Assembly: GCA_002709955.1 (NCBI GenBank)
Contig: PAQY01000022.1
Location: forward strand, 124,001 to 188,000
Source of the DNA: Rhodospirillaceae bacterium
GTDB lineage: Bacteria; Pseudomonadota; Alphaproteobacteria; UBA8366; Aestuariispiraceae
DNA: 64,000 nt
Reading direction: 5' to 3'
Under the pieces are notes generated by a model that had not been told where the DNA came from, did no database searches, and was given only the letters and a program-made list of their open reading frames with translations. Both the position numbers and the translations under genes were made by a program. Shown here one piece after another: positions 1-8,535 of the stretch (the stretch's first letter is position 1; every line of letters starts with the position of its first letter).

Positions 1-1815
1 CACAGGATCCAGTAACAGGCGCAAATCCACCTGCTGGCGAATACCAATGACTGCGGTATTCAGATTGACCAGATTGGCTTTGATCTCCGGCAAGGACACC
101 TCGAATCGTGCCCAATAAACCGCTTCAAACGCTGCCTGCAAATCTTCTCTGGAAATGGCAGGGTCGGCAATGGGCACAGACAATAGGTGACTTTGCCCGA
201 TGAATTGCATGTCGGCCCTGTGGATCACCCGGACCTCTCCGGTACCACCGCCATCCCGGTCCAGACGCGCGCGCCCTTCAGTGATTTGCGCTTCAAATAT
301 ATCCCGCACCGAGCCCATATCGACACTGGCCATCGGTTTATTAATCGTGTTGACGAAGTCGTGGCGCAAATCCGCAACCGCACAGCCCAGGGCATTCGTG
401 ATGCCGGGCCGCGCCGGGATCAGCAGCGTTGGAACGCCCAATTCCCGGGCGATAGCACCGGCATGCAATGGACCCGCCCCACCAAAGGCGAAAAGTGAAA
501 AGTCCCTTGGATCATGGCCACGGCTGAGCGATACCATACGCACCGCACCCGCCATGCGATCATTGGCGATACGCAGAATAGCGGCCGCCGCATCCTCCCA
601 GGACAGGCCCAAAGGATCCCCGATAACCTCCCCAATCCGGGCCTGTATTGCCGTGATGTCACGTGCCCCCTCCACCGCCAGCAGACGCGCTGGATTCAGG
701 CGACCCAACACCAGATTGGCATCTGTGATCGTTGGCTGGGTACCGCCGCGCCCATAACAGATGGGGCCTGGCTGTGCCCCGGCACTTTCTGGACCGACCT
801 GCAGCAAGCCGCCTGCATCAATGCGCGCAATGGATCCACCGCCAGCCCCAATGGTGTGAACATCAACCATGGGCACATGGACCGGCATGGCATATTCGAT
901 TTCCAGCTCGCTGGAGACCTGTGGCGTGCCATCCTTGATCAAGCCAACATCACAGGATGTTCCGCCCATATCAAAGGTAATCAGATTTTCCCGACCCGAC
1001 ACGCTGCCGGTACGGGCCGCGGCCATAACGCCAGAGGCCGGGCCGGACATGACCGTATTGACCGCCAGTTTGGAAATCGCTTCTGCCGAAACCGTGCCGC
1101 CATTGCCCTGCATCACCAACAGGTCCTTTGTATAGCCACGCTGTGACAATCCCTTGGTCAGGCGCGCCAGATAGCGTTCCAGAATGGGCTGGACGGCGGC
1201 ATTCACTGCTGCTGTCACACCCCGTTCATATTCACGAAATTCCGACAAAATCTCATGCCCCGCCGTGACATAGGCGTTGGGCCAGACCGACAGGGCAATT
1301 TCCTTTGCCCGCTTTTCATGGGTTGGATCGGTATAGGAATGCAGGAAATGGATCAGCAGAGACTCGCACCCCTCCGCGACCAAGGTTTCTGCGGCCCGCT
1401 TCACGGCCGCTTCGTCCAGCGCGATGACGACATTGCCATCCACATCCATACGTTCTGGCACTTCCAGGCGCAGATTACGGGGGATCAGCGGTGTGAAACT
1501 GCCAGTCAGACCATAGGCGCTGGGCCGTGTGCGCCGCCCCAGTTCCAGAATATCCCGGAACCCCGCTGTTGTGATCAGCCCGGTCTTGGCCAGTTTCCGC
1601 TCCAACAGGGCATTGGTTGTTGCCGTCGTGCCATGCACCAGGCTGTCCAGGGCGGCAATATCCACCTGGGCCTTATCCAGGGCAGCCAGGACGCCTTCCG
1701 ATTGATTGGCGACTGTTGTTGGAACTTTCGCAATACGCGCACTGCCCGTCGCTTCATCCAGGTAAATCAGGTCTGTGAAGGTTCCCCCAACATCGCAGCC
1801 AACAATCTTCGCCAT
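1..1815 (-). CDS. hyuA: N-methylhydantoinase A / 5-oxoprolinase family, HyuA (partial)
   Basis: The protein reads from ATG at 1815 off the left edge of the window, giving 605 codons of a family usually near 680-700 residues, so only the C-terminus is missing. It is absent from the ORF track because it has no stop inside the window. The N-terminal GCDVGGTFTD loop and the internal ITFDMGGTSCDVG segment are the paired phosphate-binding loops of the acetate kinase/actin-like fold used by ATP-dependent hydantoinases and oxoprolinases. GAGGGSIA and a GGAGPLHAG stretch are further family hallmarks. A Shine-Dalgarno GAGGAAC sits just before the ATG. These enzymes hydrolyse cyclic amides such as N-methylhydantoin or 5-oxoproline in the cytoplasm using ATP. 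The HyuB partner would be expected beyond the window edge. Family assignment is firm; substrate is unknown. Confidence 0.9.
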   Translation of the reverse strand, partial: MAKIVGCDVGGTFTDLIYLDEATGSARIAKVPTTVANQSEGVLAALDKAQVDIAALDSLVHGTTATTNALLERKLAKTGLITTAGFRDILELGRRTRPSAYGLTGSFTPLIPRNLRLEVPERMDVDGNVVIALDEAAVKRAAETLVAEGCESLLIHFLHSYTDPTHEKRAKEIALSVWPNAYVTAGHEILSEFREYERGVTAAVNAAVQPILERYLARLTKGLSQRGYTKDLLVMQGNGGTVSAEAISKLAVNTVMSGPASGVMAAARTGSVSGRENLITFDMGGTSCDVGLIKDGTPQVSSELEIEYAMPVHVPMVDVHTIGAGGGSIARIDAGGLLQVGPESAGAQPGPICYGRGGTQPTITDANLVLGRLNPARLLAVEGARDITAIQARIGEVIGDPLGLSWEDAAAAILRIANDRMAGAVRMVSLSRGHDPRDFSLFAFGGAGPLHAGAIARELGVPTLLIPARPGITNALGCAVADLRHDFVNTINKPMASVDMGSVRDIFEAQITEGRARLDRDGGGTGEVRVIHRADMQFIGQSHLLSVPIADPAISREDLQAAFEAVYWARFEVSLPEIKANLVNLNTAVIGIRQQVDLRLLLDPV

Positions 1816-2086
1816 GTGTTCCTCGACGTTTTCCAATATGAAAATTCAGCCTGACAGCAGACCAGCACGCGGTCAATTCGTTCGTGTACAAATGAATCTA
1901 TCTGGTGAAACAATGATACCAAATGGGGGGAAGGAGCCCATCAACAAAACTTATTATACACGAAAAAGAAACAATTCTTTTCGATATGGCCTCTTTGTTT
2001 CCCTCGTAATTGATCGTATATATCCGCCATCGTAAAGGCCATTGGGGCCTGGAAACCAGATCGATGATCACTGAAGGGACTTACAA

Positions 2087-2542
2087 ATGGCGTATACAAC
2101 GACAGAACCAAAACCGATTATCCCGTTTACCAAATCCATCACCACGGCGCTGACACCCTATACAGATCCGCTTTTGCGCATCACCACCGGCGCACTGTTG
2201 ATACCGCATGGCTATGGCAAGTTGTTTGGGGGCGGCCTGGAAGGAACCGGGCAGTTCTTTGAAAGCGTGGGCTTAACGCCAGGCTATGAACTGGCCCTGT
2301 TGGTCGGCTTGGTAGAATTCTTTGGCGGATTGATGCTGGTTCTGGGGCTCTTAACCCGTCCGGTAGCAATTGCCGTCGTGATCTTCATGGCTCAGGCTGC
2401 CCTGTTCCATGCGTCGAATGGGTTCATGTGGTCGAATGGCGGGTATGAATATCCCCTATTTTGGGCTATTGCCGCCTTGATCCTGGCCATACGGGGCGGT
2501 GGCTACCTGTCCGTCGACCGATTGATCGGTCGCGAATTCTAA
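2087..2542 (+). CDS. DoxX family membrane protein
   Basis: This 151-aa protein has about four hydrophobic helices. It shows the DoxX-type pattern of a first helix ending in a GYGKLFGGG motif, followed by a helix rich in GLVEFFGGLMLVLGLLTR. Length and topology fit the DoxX/DUF4267-like family of small inner-membrane proteins, some of which act in quinone-linked or sulfur redox chemistry. Here the role is unknown. An AAGGGA ribosome site lies eight bases before the ATG. It is transcribed alone and converges on ctaA, with only ten bases between the two stop codons. The 270 bp upstream, shared with the divergent hyuA, hold AT-rich promoter-like sequence and no gene. Confidence 0.85.
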   Translation: MAYTTTEPKPIIPFTKSITTALTPYTDPLLRITTGALLIPHGYGKLFGGGLEGTGQFFESVGLTPGYELALLVGLVEFFGGLMLVLGLLTRPVAIAVVIFMAQAALFHASNGFMWSNGGYEYPLFWAIAALILAIRGGGYLSVDRLIGREF

Positions 2543-2552
2543 GATTAATCGC

Positions 2553-3656
2553 CTATGGTTTTTGCGCGGTGGCGGGGACATCCTTGCCGCCGCGCAATTC
2601 TTTCAGACACCATAAAGCCAGACAGAATGTCATTGCGGCACCGGCCTGATGCATCACCGCCAGCGGCAGCCAGACAATGCTCAACAATGTCGCGATCCCC
2701 AGACAGACCTGAACACAGACCATTGCGAACAGCGCATGAATGGCGGCCTTGGTCCGGCGTGGCAAGGTCATCCGGCGGGACCACCAGAACAGGCCAAGCA
2801 CCGTGATCACAGTGATGTAAGCCAAAATCCGATGGTTAAACTGCACGGCTTCCAGCGTTTCAAACAGACTGGCAAAGCCCAATGCCTCGTCCCAATATCC
2901 ATCGGGAATGAATTGGCCGCCCATGGTTGGCCATTCATTATAAATAAAACCCGCATTCAGGCCCGCCACCAGGGCGCCCGACAGGATAGTGATAAAAATA
3001 ACGCCATGCGCCCATGCACCCAACCGCCGGAAGGGGCGCGGGGCGGGCTTGCGGTTCTCCTCAATTGGCAACAATAGCCCCAGCGCCAGCCAGACCGTAT
3101 AGCCCAGAATGAAGAAGGCGATGCCCAGATGCATGGCCAGGCGATACTGGCTGACCTCAACACGGTCGACAAAGCCGCTTTTCACCATCCACATGCCGAT
3201 CACGCCCTGCAAACCGCCCAGGAACAGCAATGCCCAGAAATGGCCTGTATAGCCTTTTGGAATCTGGCCCCGGATCAGGAAATAGAAAAACGGCACGGCG
3301 AAGACAACACCGATCAGCCGCCCCCACAGGCGGTGAAACCATTCCCAGAAGAAAATATGCTGAAACGCGTCCAGCGTCATACCCTGGTTCATCATCGCAT
3401 ATTGCGATGTCTGCTTGTACAGCGCGAAAACCCGCTCCCATTCTGTGGTTGAGATTGGGGGCAGAAACCCCATCAAGGGTCGCCATTCAACCATGCTGAG
3501 ACCCGATTCCGTCAGTCGGGTAATAGCGCCAATAATCATCATGGCAAAAACCATGAAGGCGACGGCGACAAGCCAGAAGCCAATCGCGCGTGGGCGGGCT
3601 TTTGGATTTTGAGAGGCATCGATAAAGGATGCAGTTGGGGCGGTATCTGTGCTCAT
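2553..3656 (-). CDS. ctaA: Heme A synthase, COX15/CtaA family
   Basis: A 367-aa polytopic membrane protein that converts heme O to heme A for cytochrome c oxidase. The family signature is visible: GAITRLTESGLSMVEW near the first helix, the HRLWGR motif after FWEWFH, and a second half carrying NHRILAY and VMHQAGA. These give the paired heme-ligand histidines of the four-helix repeats. The ORF-track start at 3728 would add 24 residues with no hydrophobic or conserved character. The internal ATG at 3656 (MSTDTAPT) gives a normal family length and is preferred. It is the last gene of a minus-strand run after the ABC importer and the DsrE-like gene, 74 bp below the latter's stop. Function is firmly assigned; its operon membership is less certain. 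Confidence 0.93.
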   Translation of the reverse strand: MSTDTAPTASFIDASQNPKARPRAIGFWLVAVAFMVFAMMIIGAITRLTESGLSMVEWRPLMGFLPPISTTEWERVFALYKQTSQYAMMNQGMTLDAFQHIFFWEWFHRLWGRLIGVVFAVPFFYFLIRGQIPKGYTGHFWALLFLGGLQGVIGMWMVKSGFVDRVEVSQYRLAMHLGIAFFILGYTVWLALGLLLPIEENRKPAPRPFRRLGAWAHGVIFITILSGALVAGLNAGFIYNEWPTMGGQFIPDGYWDEALGFASLFETLEAVQFNHRILAYITVITVLGLFWWSRRMTLPRRTKAAIHALFAMVCVQVCLGIATLLSIVWLPLAVMHQAGAAMTFCLALWCLKELRGGKDVPATAQKP

Positions 3657-3730
3657 GGCGGTATATCTACCCCGATACAGACCATCGGGAAAGCGCGACC
3701 CGGCGTCGCGGGGCAAACCTTCTAACAAAT

Positions 3731-4027
3731 CTAGGCGCGGAAATAGGCCCAGCCTTCCATCTGACGCCGCGCGATATATTCAATCGCAGCAGCCTCTATC
3801 CTATATCCTTCTGGTGCCGCCAGATTCGCGGCCTTCAGACTGTTCTGACACAACACCAGATAAGGGTCAGTGTCCGGGTCTGGTGCGGCCAAAGCCTCCG
3901 GCACTGCCTTGCCATTGATCACCAGTTCAACCTGCGCGTCCGGATTGGCCCGCAATAGGTTCTGAATGTTGCGTCGGGCGCGGATCAGTGCGTCCGGGGT
4001 CGGTGCATGGACGATCAATTTCATCAT
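3731..4027 (-). CDS. DsrE/DsrF-like small protein
   Basis: A 98-aa soluble protein with the alternating strand-helix pattern of the DsrE-like fold: an N-terminal MKLIVHAPTPDAL strand-loop, a central VELVINGKAVPEAL segment, and one cysteine in VLCQNSLKAANL at about the position of the conserved DsrE cysteine. Relatives carry or transfer sulfur, or are simply small uncharacterised oligomers. Its start codon overlaps the stop of the ABC ATPase gene by four bases (ATGA-type junction), so it is probably translationally coupled to the importer. That suggests a link to the imported, possibly sulfur-containing, substrate; this link is inference. Confidence 0.7.
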   Translation of the reverse strand: MMKLIVHAPTPDALIRARRNIQNLLRANPDAQVELVINGKAVPEALAAPDPDTDPYLVLCQNSLKAANLAAPEGYRIEAAAIEYIARRQMEGWAYFRA

Positions 4028-4782
4028 ATCTGGAAATCCAGGGCACCCGCGACGCTGTCTGCATAGCGGCTGAGGTCTTGCGAATCGCGCCGCAAATCCC
4101 GGTCCACGGGGACAGTGGTTTCGTTCACGATGCGCGCCGGACTATCGCCCATCACAATGATCCGATCTGCCAGAAAGGCGGCTTCATCAATATCATGCGT
4201 AACAAAGATAATCGCCGTCCCGCTTTGCTGCCAGATCCGCACCAATTCTGTCTGTAAATGGCGGCGGGTCATGGCGTCTACCGCGCTGAAAGGTTCATCC
4301 ATCAGCAAGACATCAGGCTTAACCGCCAGGGCACGGGCAATGCCGATACGCTGTACCTGTCCCCCTGACAATTGATGGGGCCAGCGATCCGCCATGTCAG
4401 ACAGATTGACCAGTGCCAGAACATCAGCGATGCGGCGGGTTTTCTCAGCCTCACTCAAGGCCAGCCCTTCCAGGCCAAGGGCAGTATTCTGGGCGACCGT
4501 CCGCCAGGGCATCAGGCGACCATCCTGAAACACAAGGGCCCGACGGCGACGGGTCGGTTCTTTCGCGATTGCGATCTCAACCGTCCCGGATTCCGCCTTT
4601 ATCAGACCAGAAGCGATGCGCAAAATCGTTGATTTCCCAACCCCAGACCCACCCACAATGGCGACAAATTCGCTGCCGCCGACAGACAGGGAGAAATCCC
4701 TAAAAACCGGAGACGTCGCGCCCGGATACGTGAAGCTGAGATTGCGGAGGGATACGACCGGCTTGTCCGTCATGGCCGCCAC
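4024..4782 (-). CDS. ABC transporter ATP-binding protein, SsuB/TauB type
   Basis: This 252-aa cytoplasmic ATPase energises the importer encoded just upstream. Walker A (GGSGVGKST, about residues 44-52), the LSGGQVQR signature (about 138-145), Walker B VLLMDEP (about 158-164) and the H-loop VTHDIDEA are all intact. The sequence resembles the nitrate/sulfonate/taurine group of ABC ATPases. The start overlaps the end of the permease gene by 13 bp. An in-frame ATG nine bases further in (MTDKPVV) is an equally plausible start. Substrate cannot be read from the ATPase. Confidence 0.92.
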   Translation of the reverse strand: MAAMTDKPVVSLRNLSFTYPGATSPVFRDFSLSVGGSEFVAIVGGSGVGKSTILRIASGLIKAESGTVEIAIAKEPTRRRRALVFQDGRLMPWRTVAQNTALGLEGLALSEAEKTRRIADVLALVNLSDMADRWPHQLSGGQVQRIGIARALAVKPDVLLMDEPFSAVDAMTRRHLQTELVRIWQQSGTAIIFVTHDIDEAAFLADRIIVMGDSPARIVNETTVPVDRDLRRDSQDLSRYADSVAGALDFQI

Positions 4783-5540
4783 CGTAAGAGTCGGCCCTCC
4801 ACCGTCGCAAACAGAATATCACTGAGGGCATAAACTGCAGAGATCGCCAGCATATAGACCACCACTGCCTCATAGGCACCAACACCTGCCGCTGAGTTCA
4901 TTTCCTGACCCAGCCCCGGCACGCCCAATAATTCGGCGGCAATCAGGGTCATCCAGGCCTGCCCCACGCCGGTGCGCACGCCCCCCATGACGCCGGGCAT
5001 CGCTGCGGGCAGCGTGACCTTCATACTGCGCGCCAGGTAGTTGCCTTGCCCAAAAGCCTTCGCCAATTCGTAATAGCGGGGATCGACATTCTGAACGGCG
5101 GTATAGGTGGCAAAATAGTTCACCCAGAAGACGCCAATGGAGATGACAAAGGCTGCGCCTGCATGGCTGACCTGGAACCAAGCAATCGCGAACACAACCC
5201 AGGCCAAAGGCGGGATTGGCCGCAACACCCGGGCAAGATAGCGCTGAAAATCATCGAATGACCGGATGGTCGCAGCCAGGGCTCCAACGATGAACCCCAT
5301 CACCGTCCCCAACCCAAGTCCCCAGAAGTAATGGATAAGACTGGACCCTATAGCCGGCAGAAAGCGCCCGGACCGCAATTCATCCATCGCCGCGGCTGGA
5401 ACCAGAAGAGGGTCCGGCATCGTCCCGCGACGGACCCATTCAAAGCTTTCCGTCGCTTTCCACAACAGCAGAAAGGTCAGCAAACCGGCAACGCCCAGCG
5501 CAACCCGGCGCAAATGTGCAGTGCCCGTTATCATGCCCAA
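4770..5540 (-). CDS. ABC transporter permease, SsuC/TauC type
   Basis: A 256-aa inner-membrane permease with about six hydrophobic helices and the cytoplasmic EAA-type loop around AGVGQAWMTLIAAELLG, which docks to the ATPase. The N-terminal region WKATESFEWVRRGTMPDPL and the AFVISIGVFWVNYFATYTAV helix fit the sulfonate/nitrate/taurine permease family. It follows the binding-protein gene by about 36 bp and overlaps the ATPase gene, so the three form one importer operon. Confidence 0.9.
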   Translation of the reverse strand: MGMITGTAHLRRVALGVAGLLTFLLLWKATESFEWVRRGTMPDPLLVPAAAMDELRSGRFLPAIGSSLIHYFWGLGLGTVMGFIVGALAATIRSFDDFQRYLARVLRPIPPLAWVVFAIAWFQVSHAGAAFVISIGVFWVNYFATYTAVQNVDPRYYELAKAFGQGNYLARSMKVTLPAAMPGVMGGVRTGVGQAWMTLIAAELLGVPGLGQEMNSAAGVGAYEAVVVYMLAISAVYALSDILFATVEGRLLRWRP

Positions 5541-5576
5541 TGTCCTACCGCGCAGTCCCCACTGGCTTGGGGAAAT

Positions 5577-6581
5577 TTACTTCAATCCATCGTAAAAGGA
5601 TGTGTCGAACAAGCTGTCGATATCAACCTCATCCTTCAACGTCCCGATTTCAAGTTGGAAATCGTGCATTTCGCGCGTTCCGTCAACAATTTGCGTTGGG
5701 TCGGCAACAAAACTATTCGCCGACGCAGTCAACGCCGCCAGGACTGTTTCAGACTCCATGCGCCCGCCACCGACATATTTCTGAACCGCCGCAACGGCCT
5801 GATCCGGATTGTCATTCAAGACCGCGGTCGCGCGCTTATGCGCATCAACAAGGCGGGTCACGATGTCTGGATGCTGGGCAATCAGGCCCTCCCGAACCGC
5901 CATGACCGCGCCGGGTTGTCCCTTGAACATCTGCGCACCGGCGGCAACGACTTTCGATCCTTCCACTTTCTTCAGAACGCTGGTCACGACAGGTTCCAGG
6001 ATCGCCGCGCCATCCACCGCACCGGTCAACAATGCCTGTTGAACCTGGGCCGCCCCCTGAAAGATAATCTCCACCTGGTCAGGATTGATCTTTATCCCCT
6101 TGCGCAACCAGTATTGCAGCACGGTTTCGGGAACCGACCCGACCGGGAAGGTCGTGATAACTGCTTTACGGCCGGTATCCGCCTGGAAACGCGCAAAGGC
6201 GGTTGCGGGGTCCGTTTCAAAATATCCGGCCAAATCCGCCAATGCGATCAGGCTGATCTGTTCCTGAATGCTGGCGGCGACAACCTTGATATCCGCACCC
6301 TTGGCTCGGGCGACCATGGCAGGACCGATCCCAAAATGGGCGACATCCAGCTGTCCCGCCAACAACGCCTGCACCATGGCCGGGCCGTTTTGAAACTGCA
6401 CCAGTTTGACCGTGACGTCATCGCCTTCCAGCCAGCCGTTTTCCAGCGCAACAAATAACTGCGATACCGGCAGGATTGGCATATACCCAACCTCAATCAC
6501 CGTATCGGCCTGGGCGCGCACCGGCAGAACAGATGCAAACAGAACCGTCACCACCATCAAAATGCGTTTCATAAAGGACAT
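5577..6581 (-). CDS. ABC transporter substrate-binding protein, TauA/SsuA/NMT1 type
   Basis: A secreted binding protein of 334 residues with a Sec signal peptide (KRILMVVTVLFASVLPVRAQA) and an NMT1/TauA-type body: VGYMPILPVSQLFVALENG, then LAGQLDVAHFGIGPA and VPETVLQYWLRKGI. The TTG start in the ORF track (6587) is replaced by ATG at 6581 because a GGAGG box lies seven bases before that ATG. Family members capture taurine, alkanesulfonates, nitrate or thiamine precursors. It is the first gene of the importer operon, 105 bp below the GMC oxidoreductase gene. A perfect 8-bp inverted repeat lies in its upstream region. Confidence 0.88.
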   Translation of the reverse strand: MSFMKRILMVVTVLFASVLPVRAQADTVIEVGYMPILPVSQLFVALENGWLEGDDVTVKLVQFQNGPAMVQALLAGQLDVAHFGIGPAMVARAKGADIKVVAASIQEQISLIALADLAGYFETDPATAFARFQADTGRKAVITTFPVGSVPETVLQYWLRKGIKINPDQVEIIFQGAAQVQQALLTGAVDGAAILEPVVTSVLKKVEGSKVVAAGAQMFKGQPGAVMAVREGLIAQHPDIVTRLVDAHKRATAVLNDNPDQAVAAVQKYVGGGRMESETVLAALTASANSFVADPTQIVDGTREMHDFQLEIGTLKDEVDIDSLFDTSFYDGLK

Positions 6582-6653
6582 GATCAAACCTCCGCTGCGA
6601 AAAATTCTGACCCAGCAAATCGGTCTTTCCAGCTATTTTGTCAATCAAAACCG

Positions 6654-6679
6654 TAAAATATTATAAACAACATATTTTA
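6654..6679. promoter_or_regulatory. AT-rich inverted repeat upstream of the ABC importer
   Basis: TAAAATAT and ATATTTTA form a perfect 8-bp inverted repeat separated by ten bases, in the short gap between the GMC gene stop and the binding-protein start. It could be an operator for the importer or the hairpin of a terminator for the GMC gene. Sequence alone does not separate these. Confidence 0.35.
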
Positions 6680-6685
6680 TGTGTT

Positions 6686-8296
6686 TTATCGTTTCGCATC
6701 CTCCAGGATCATGGCTGAGGCTTTTTCGGCGATCATGACGACGGGGGAATTGGTGTTGCCAGATGTGATGGTCGGCATGATGGAGGCGTCGACCACCCTT
6801 AGGCCTGCGATACCCCGCACTTTTAGCCTGGAATTGACGACAGCACTGTCATCGCCATCGGGGCCCATTTTAGCCGTGCCGACCGGATGGAAAATGGTCG
6901 TTGCGATATCCCCCGCTGCCTTCGCCAAAGCCTCATCCCCATCAATATCGATCCCCGGCTTGAATTCTGTTGCCTTGAATTTTTGCAGGGCGGGTGCCTT
7001 GGCGATGCGCCGGGTCAGTTGAATGGCCTGGGCGGCGACACGACGATCCGCCGGGTCGTGCAGATAGTTCGGGCGGATGACCGGCTTGTCCATCGGATCC
7101 GCAGAGCGCAGGCGTACCGTGCCGCGGCTTTCCGGTCGCAGATTACAGACAGAGGCGGTGAAGCCCGGAAAAGAATGCAGGGCCTCCCCCAGTTTTTCTG
7201 TCGACAGCGGCTGGATATGATATTGCAGATTGGGCGTTTCCCGATCCGGGTCGGATTTCGCAAAACAGCCCAGCTGGCTGGGGGCCATGCTCAAGGGGCC
7301 TGATTGAAACACGGCATATTCCAATCCCATCATGGCCTTGCGGATCGGGTTATGACTCAATTCATTTAAGGTTCTGACGCCTTGCACCTTAAAAGCCAAC
7401 CGAACCTGAAGGTGATCCTGCAGGTTTTCCCCTACGCCCTTCAAATCCTGGCGGACCGAAATACCCTGCTGGGACAGGACAGCGCCCGGCCCAATGCCAG
7501 AGCGTTGCAGGATCACGGGAGAGGCGACAGCCCCGGTGGCCAAAATCACCTCACCGCGCGCGGCAACAGTCGCATCCACCCCCGCGACCGATAGGGTCAG
7601 CCCGGTTGCGCGCCCCTCTTCCAACACGATGGTCTTGCACAGGGCATCGGTAATCACACGCAGGTTCTTGCGGTTCCTGGCTGGTTTCAGGAAGCCCTTT
7701 GCAGAAGACCATCGAAAACCGCGCCGTTGATTGACCTGGAAATACCCGACCCCTTCATTATTGCCAGTGTTGAAATCATCTGTCGCGGGAATGCCGGATT
7801 CCATCGCGGCCTGACGAAACGCATCCAGAATATCCCAGCGCAGCCGCTGATGCTCAACCCGCCAGGGCCCGCCACTGCCATGAACGTCCGTCGGGCCATC
7901 AACATGGTCTTCAGACCGCATGAAATAGGGCAGGACATCGTCCCAGCCCCAACCGGGATTGCCCTGTTGGCGCCACTGATCATAGTCACGCGCCTGACCG
8001 CGCATATAGATCATGCCATTGATAGATGAACATCCCCCCAGAACCCGGCCCCTGGGATAATCCAGGGCGCGCCCATTCAGGCCTGGCTCCGCCTCAGTCT
8101 TAAACAGCCAGTCCGTGCGCGGATTGCCCATGGTAAAGAGATATCCAACGGGAATATGAATCCAGGGATAGGTATCACGCGCCCCCGCCTCTAACAGCAG
8201 AACCTGGTTTCCTGGGTCGGCGCTCAACCGATTGGCCAGCACGCATCCGGCAGTTCCAGCCCCAACGATGACAAAATCATAGCTGCCTAAATCCAT
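6686..8296 (-). CDS. GMC family oxidoreductase, choline/alcohol dehydrogenase-like
   Basis: This 536-aa flavoprotein oxidises an alcohol, with FAD as cofactor. The dinucleotide-binding loop VGAGTAGCVLANRL is at the N-terminus. The GMC signatures YPRGRVLGGCSSINGMIYMRG and GAVASPVILQRSG follow. The C-terminal HPVGTAKMGPDG contains the active-site histidine, and a second conserved asparagine region ITSGNTNSPVVMIAEKA is present. Length is typical. Substrate (choline, polyethylene glycol, aliphatic alcohol) cannot be fixed. It is transcribed divergently from the peptide-type binding-protein gene across a 239-bp intergenic region. Confidence 0.9.
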   Translation of the reverse strand: MDLGSYDFVIVGAGTAGCVLANRLSADPGNQVLLLEAGARDTYPWIHIPVGYLFTMGNPRTDWLFKTEAEPGLNGRALDYPRGRVLGGCSSINGMIYMRGQARDYDQWRQQGNPGWGWDDVLPYFMRSEDHVDGPTDVHGSGGPWRVEHQRLRWDILDAFRQAAMESGIPATDDFNTGNNEGVGYFQVNQRRGFRWSSAKGFLKPARNRKNLRVITDALCKTIVLEEGRATGLTLSVAGVDATVAARGEVILATGAVASPVILQRSGIGPGAVLSQQGISVRQDLKGVGENLQDHLQVRLAFKVQGVRTLNELSHNPIRKAMMGLEYAVFQSGPLSMAPSQLGCFAKSDPDRETPNLQYHIQPLSTEKLGEALHSFPGFTASVCNLRPESRGTVRLRSADPMDKPVIRPNYLHDPADRRVAAQAIQLTRRIAKAPALQKFKATEFKPGIDIDGDEALAKAAGDIATTIFHPVGTAKMGPDGDDSAVVNSRLKVRGIAGLRVVDASIMPTITSGNTNSPVVMIAEKASAMILEDAKR

Positions 8297-8418
8297 AAAA
8301 TAACCCGGACAATTTCCCCCAACACACCTGAATCCTTTCTGATTTCTTGCAATGCGCTGTGACCATGATAGCGTTACGCATCAGAGGCGGAAAGAGTGAT
8401 TGGCTGAGTGGTGAATTC

Positions 8419-8443
8419 AACTAAACCAAAGGCGAATTTAGTT
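8419..8443. promoter_or_regulatory. Inverted repeat in the divergent GMC/ABC-SBP promoter region
   Basis: AACTAAA and TTTAGTT form a perfect 7-bp inverted repeat with an 11-base spacer, about 95 bp before the binding-protein start. Position between divergent genes suggests a regulator site. No adjacent regulator gene exists, and chance occurrence in AT-rich DNA is possible. Confidence 0.25.
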
Positions 8444-8535
8444 TCGCTTACAATTTGCCGCGCATATCTTTACCGTCATCGCTTTAATGCATGCACTGGG
8501 GCACGCAACACACACGAAACAGGGAGTGTGGATAT

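Noticed and set aside
5331-6458. 375-aa plus-strand ORF opposite the ABC permease and binding-protein genes
   Set aside because: Its protein is rich in Arg, Gln and His with no domain, as expected for the antisense of GC-rich genes, and the opposite strand encodes clear ABC components.
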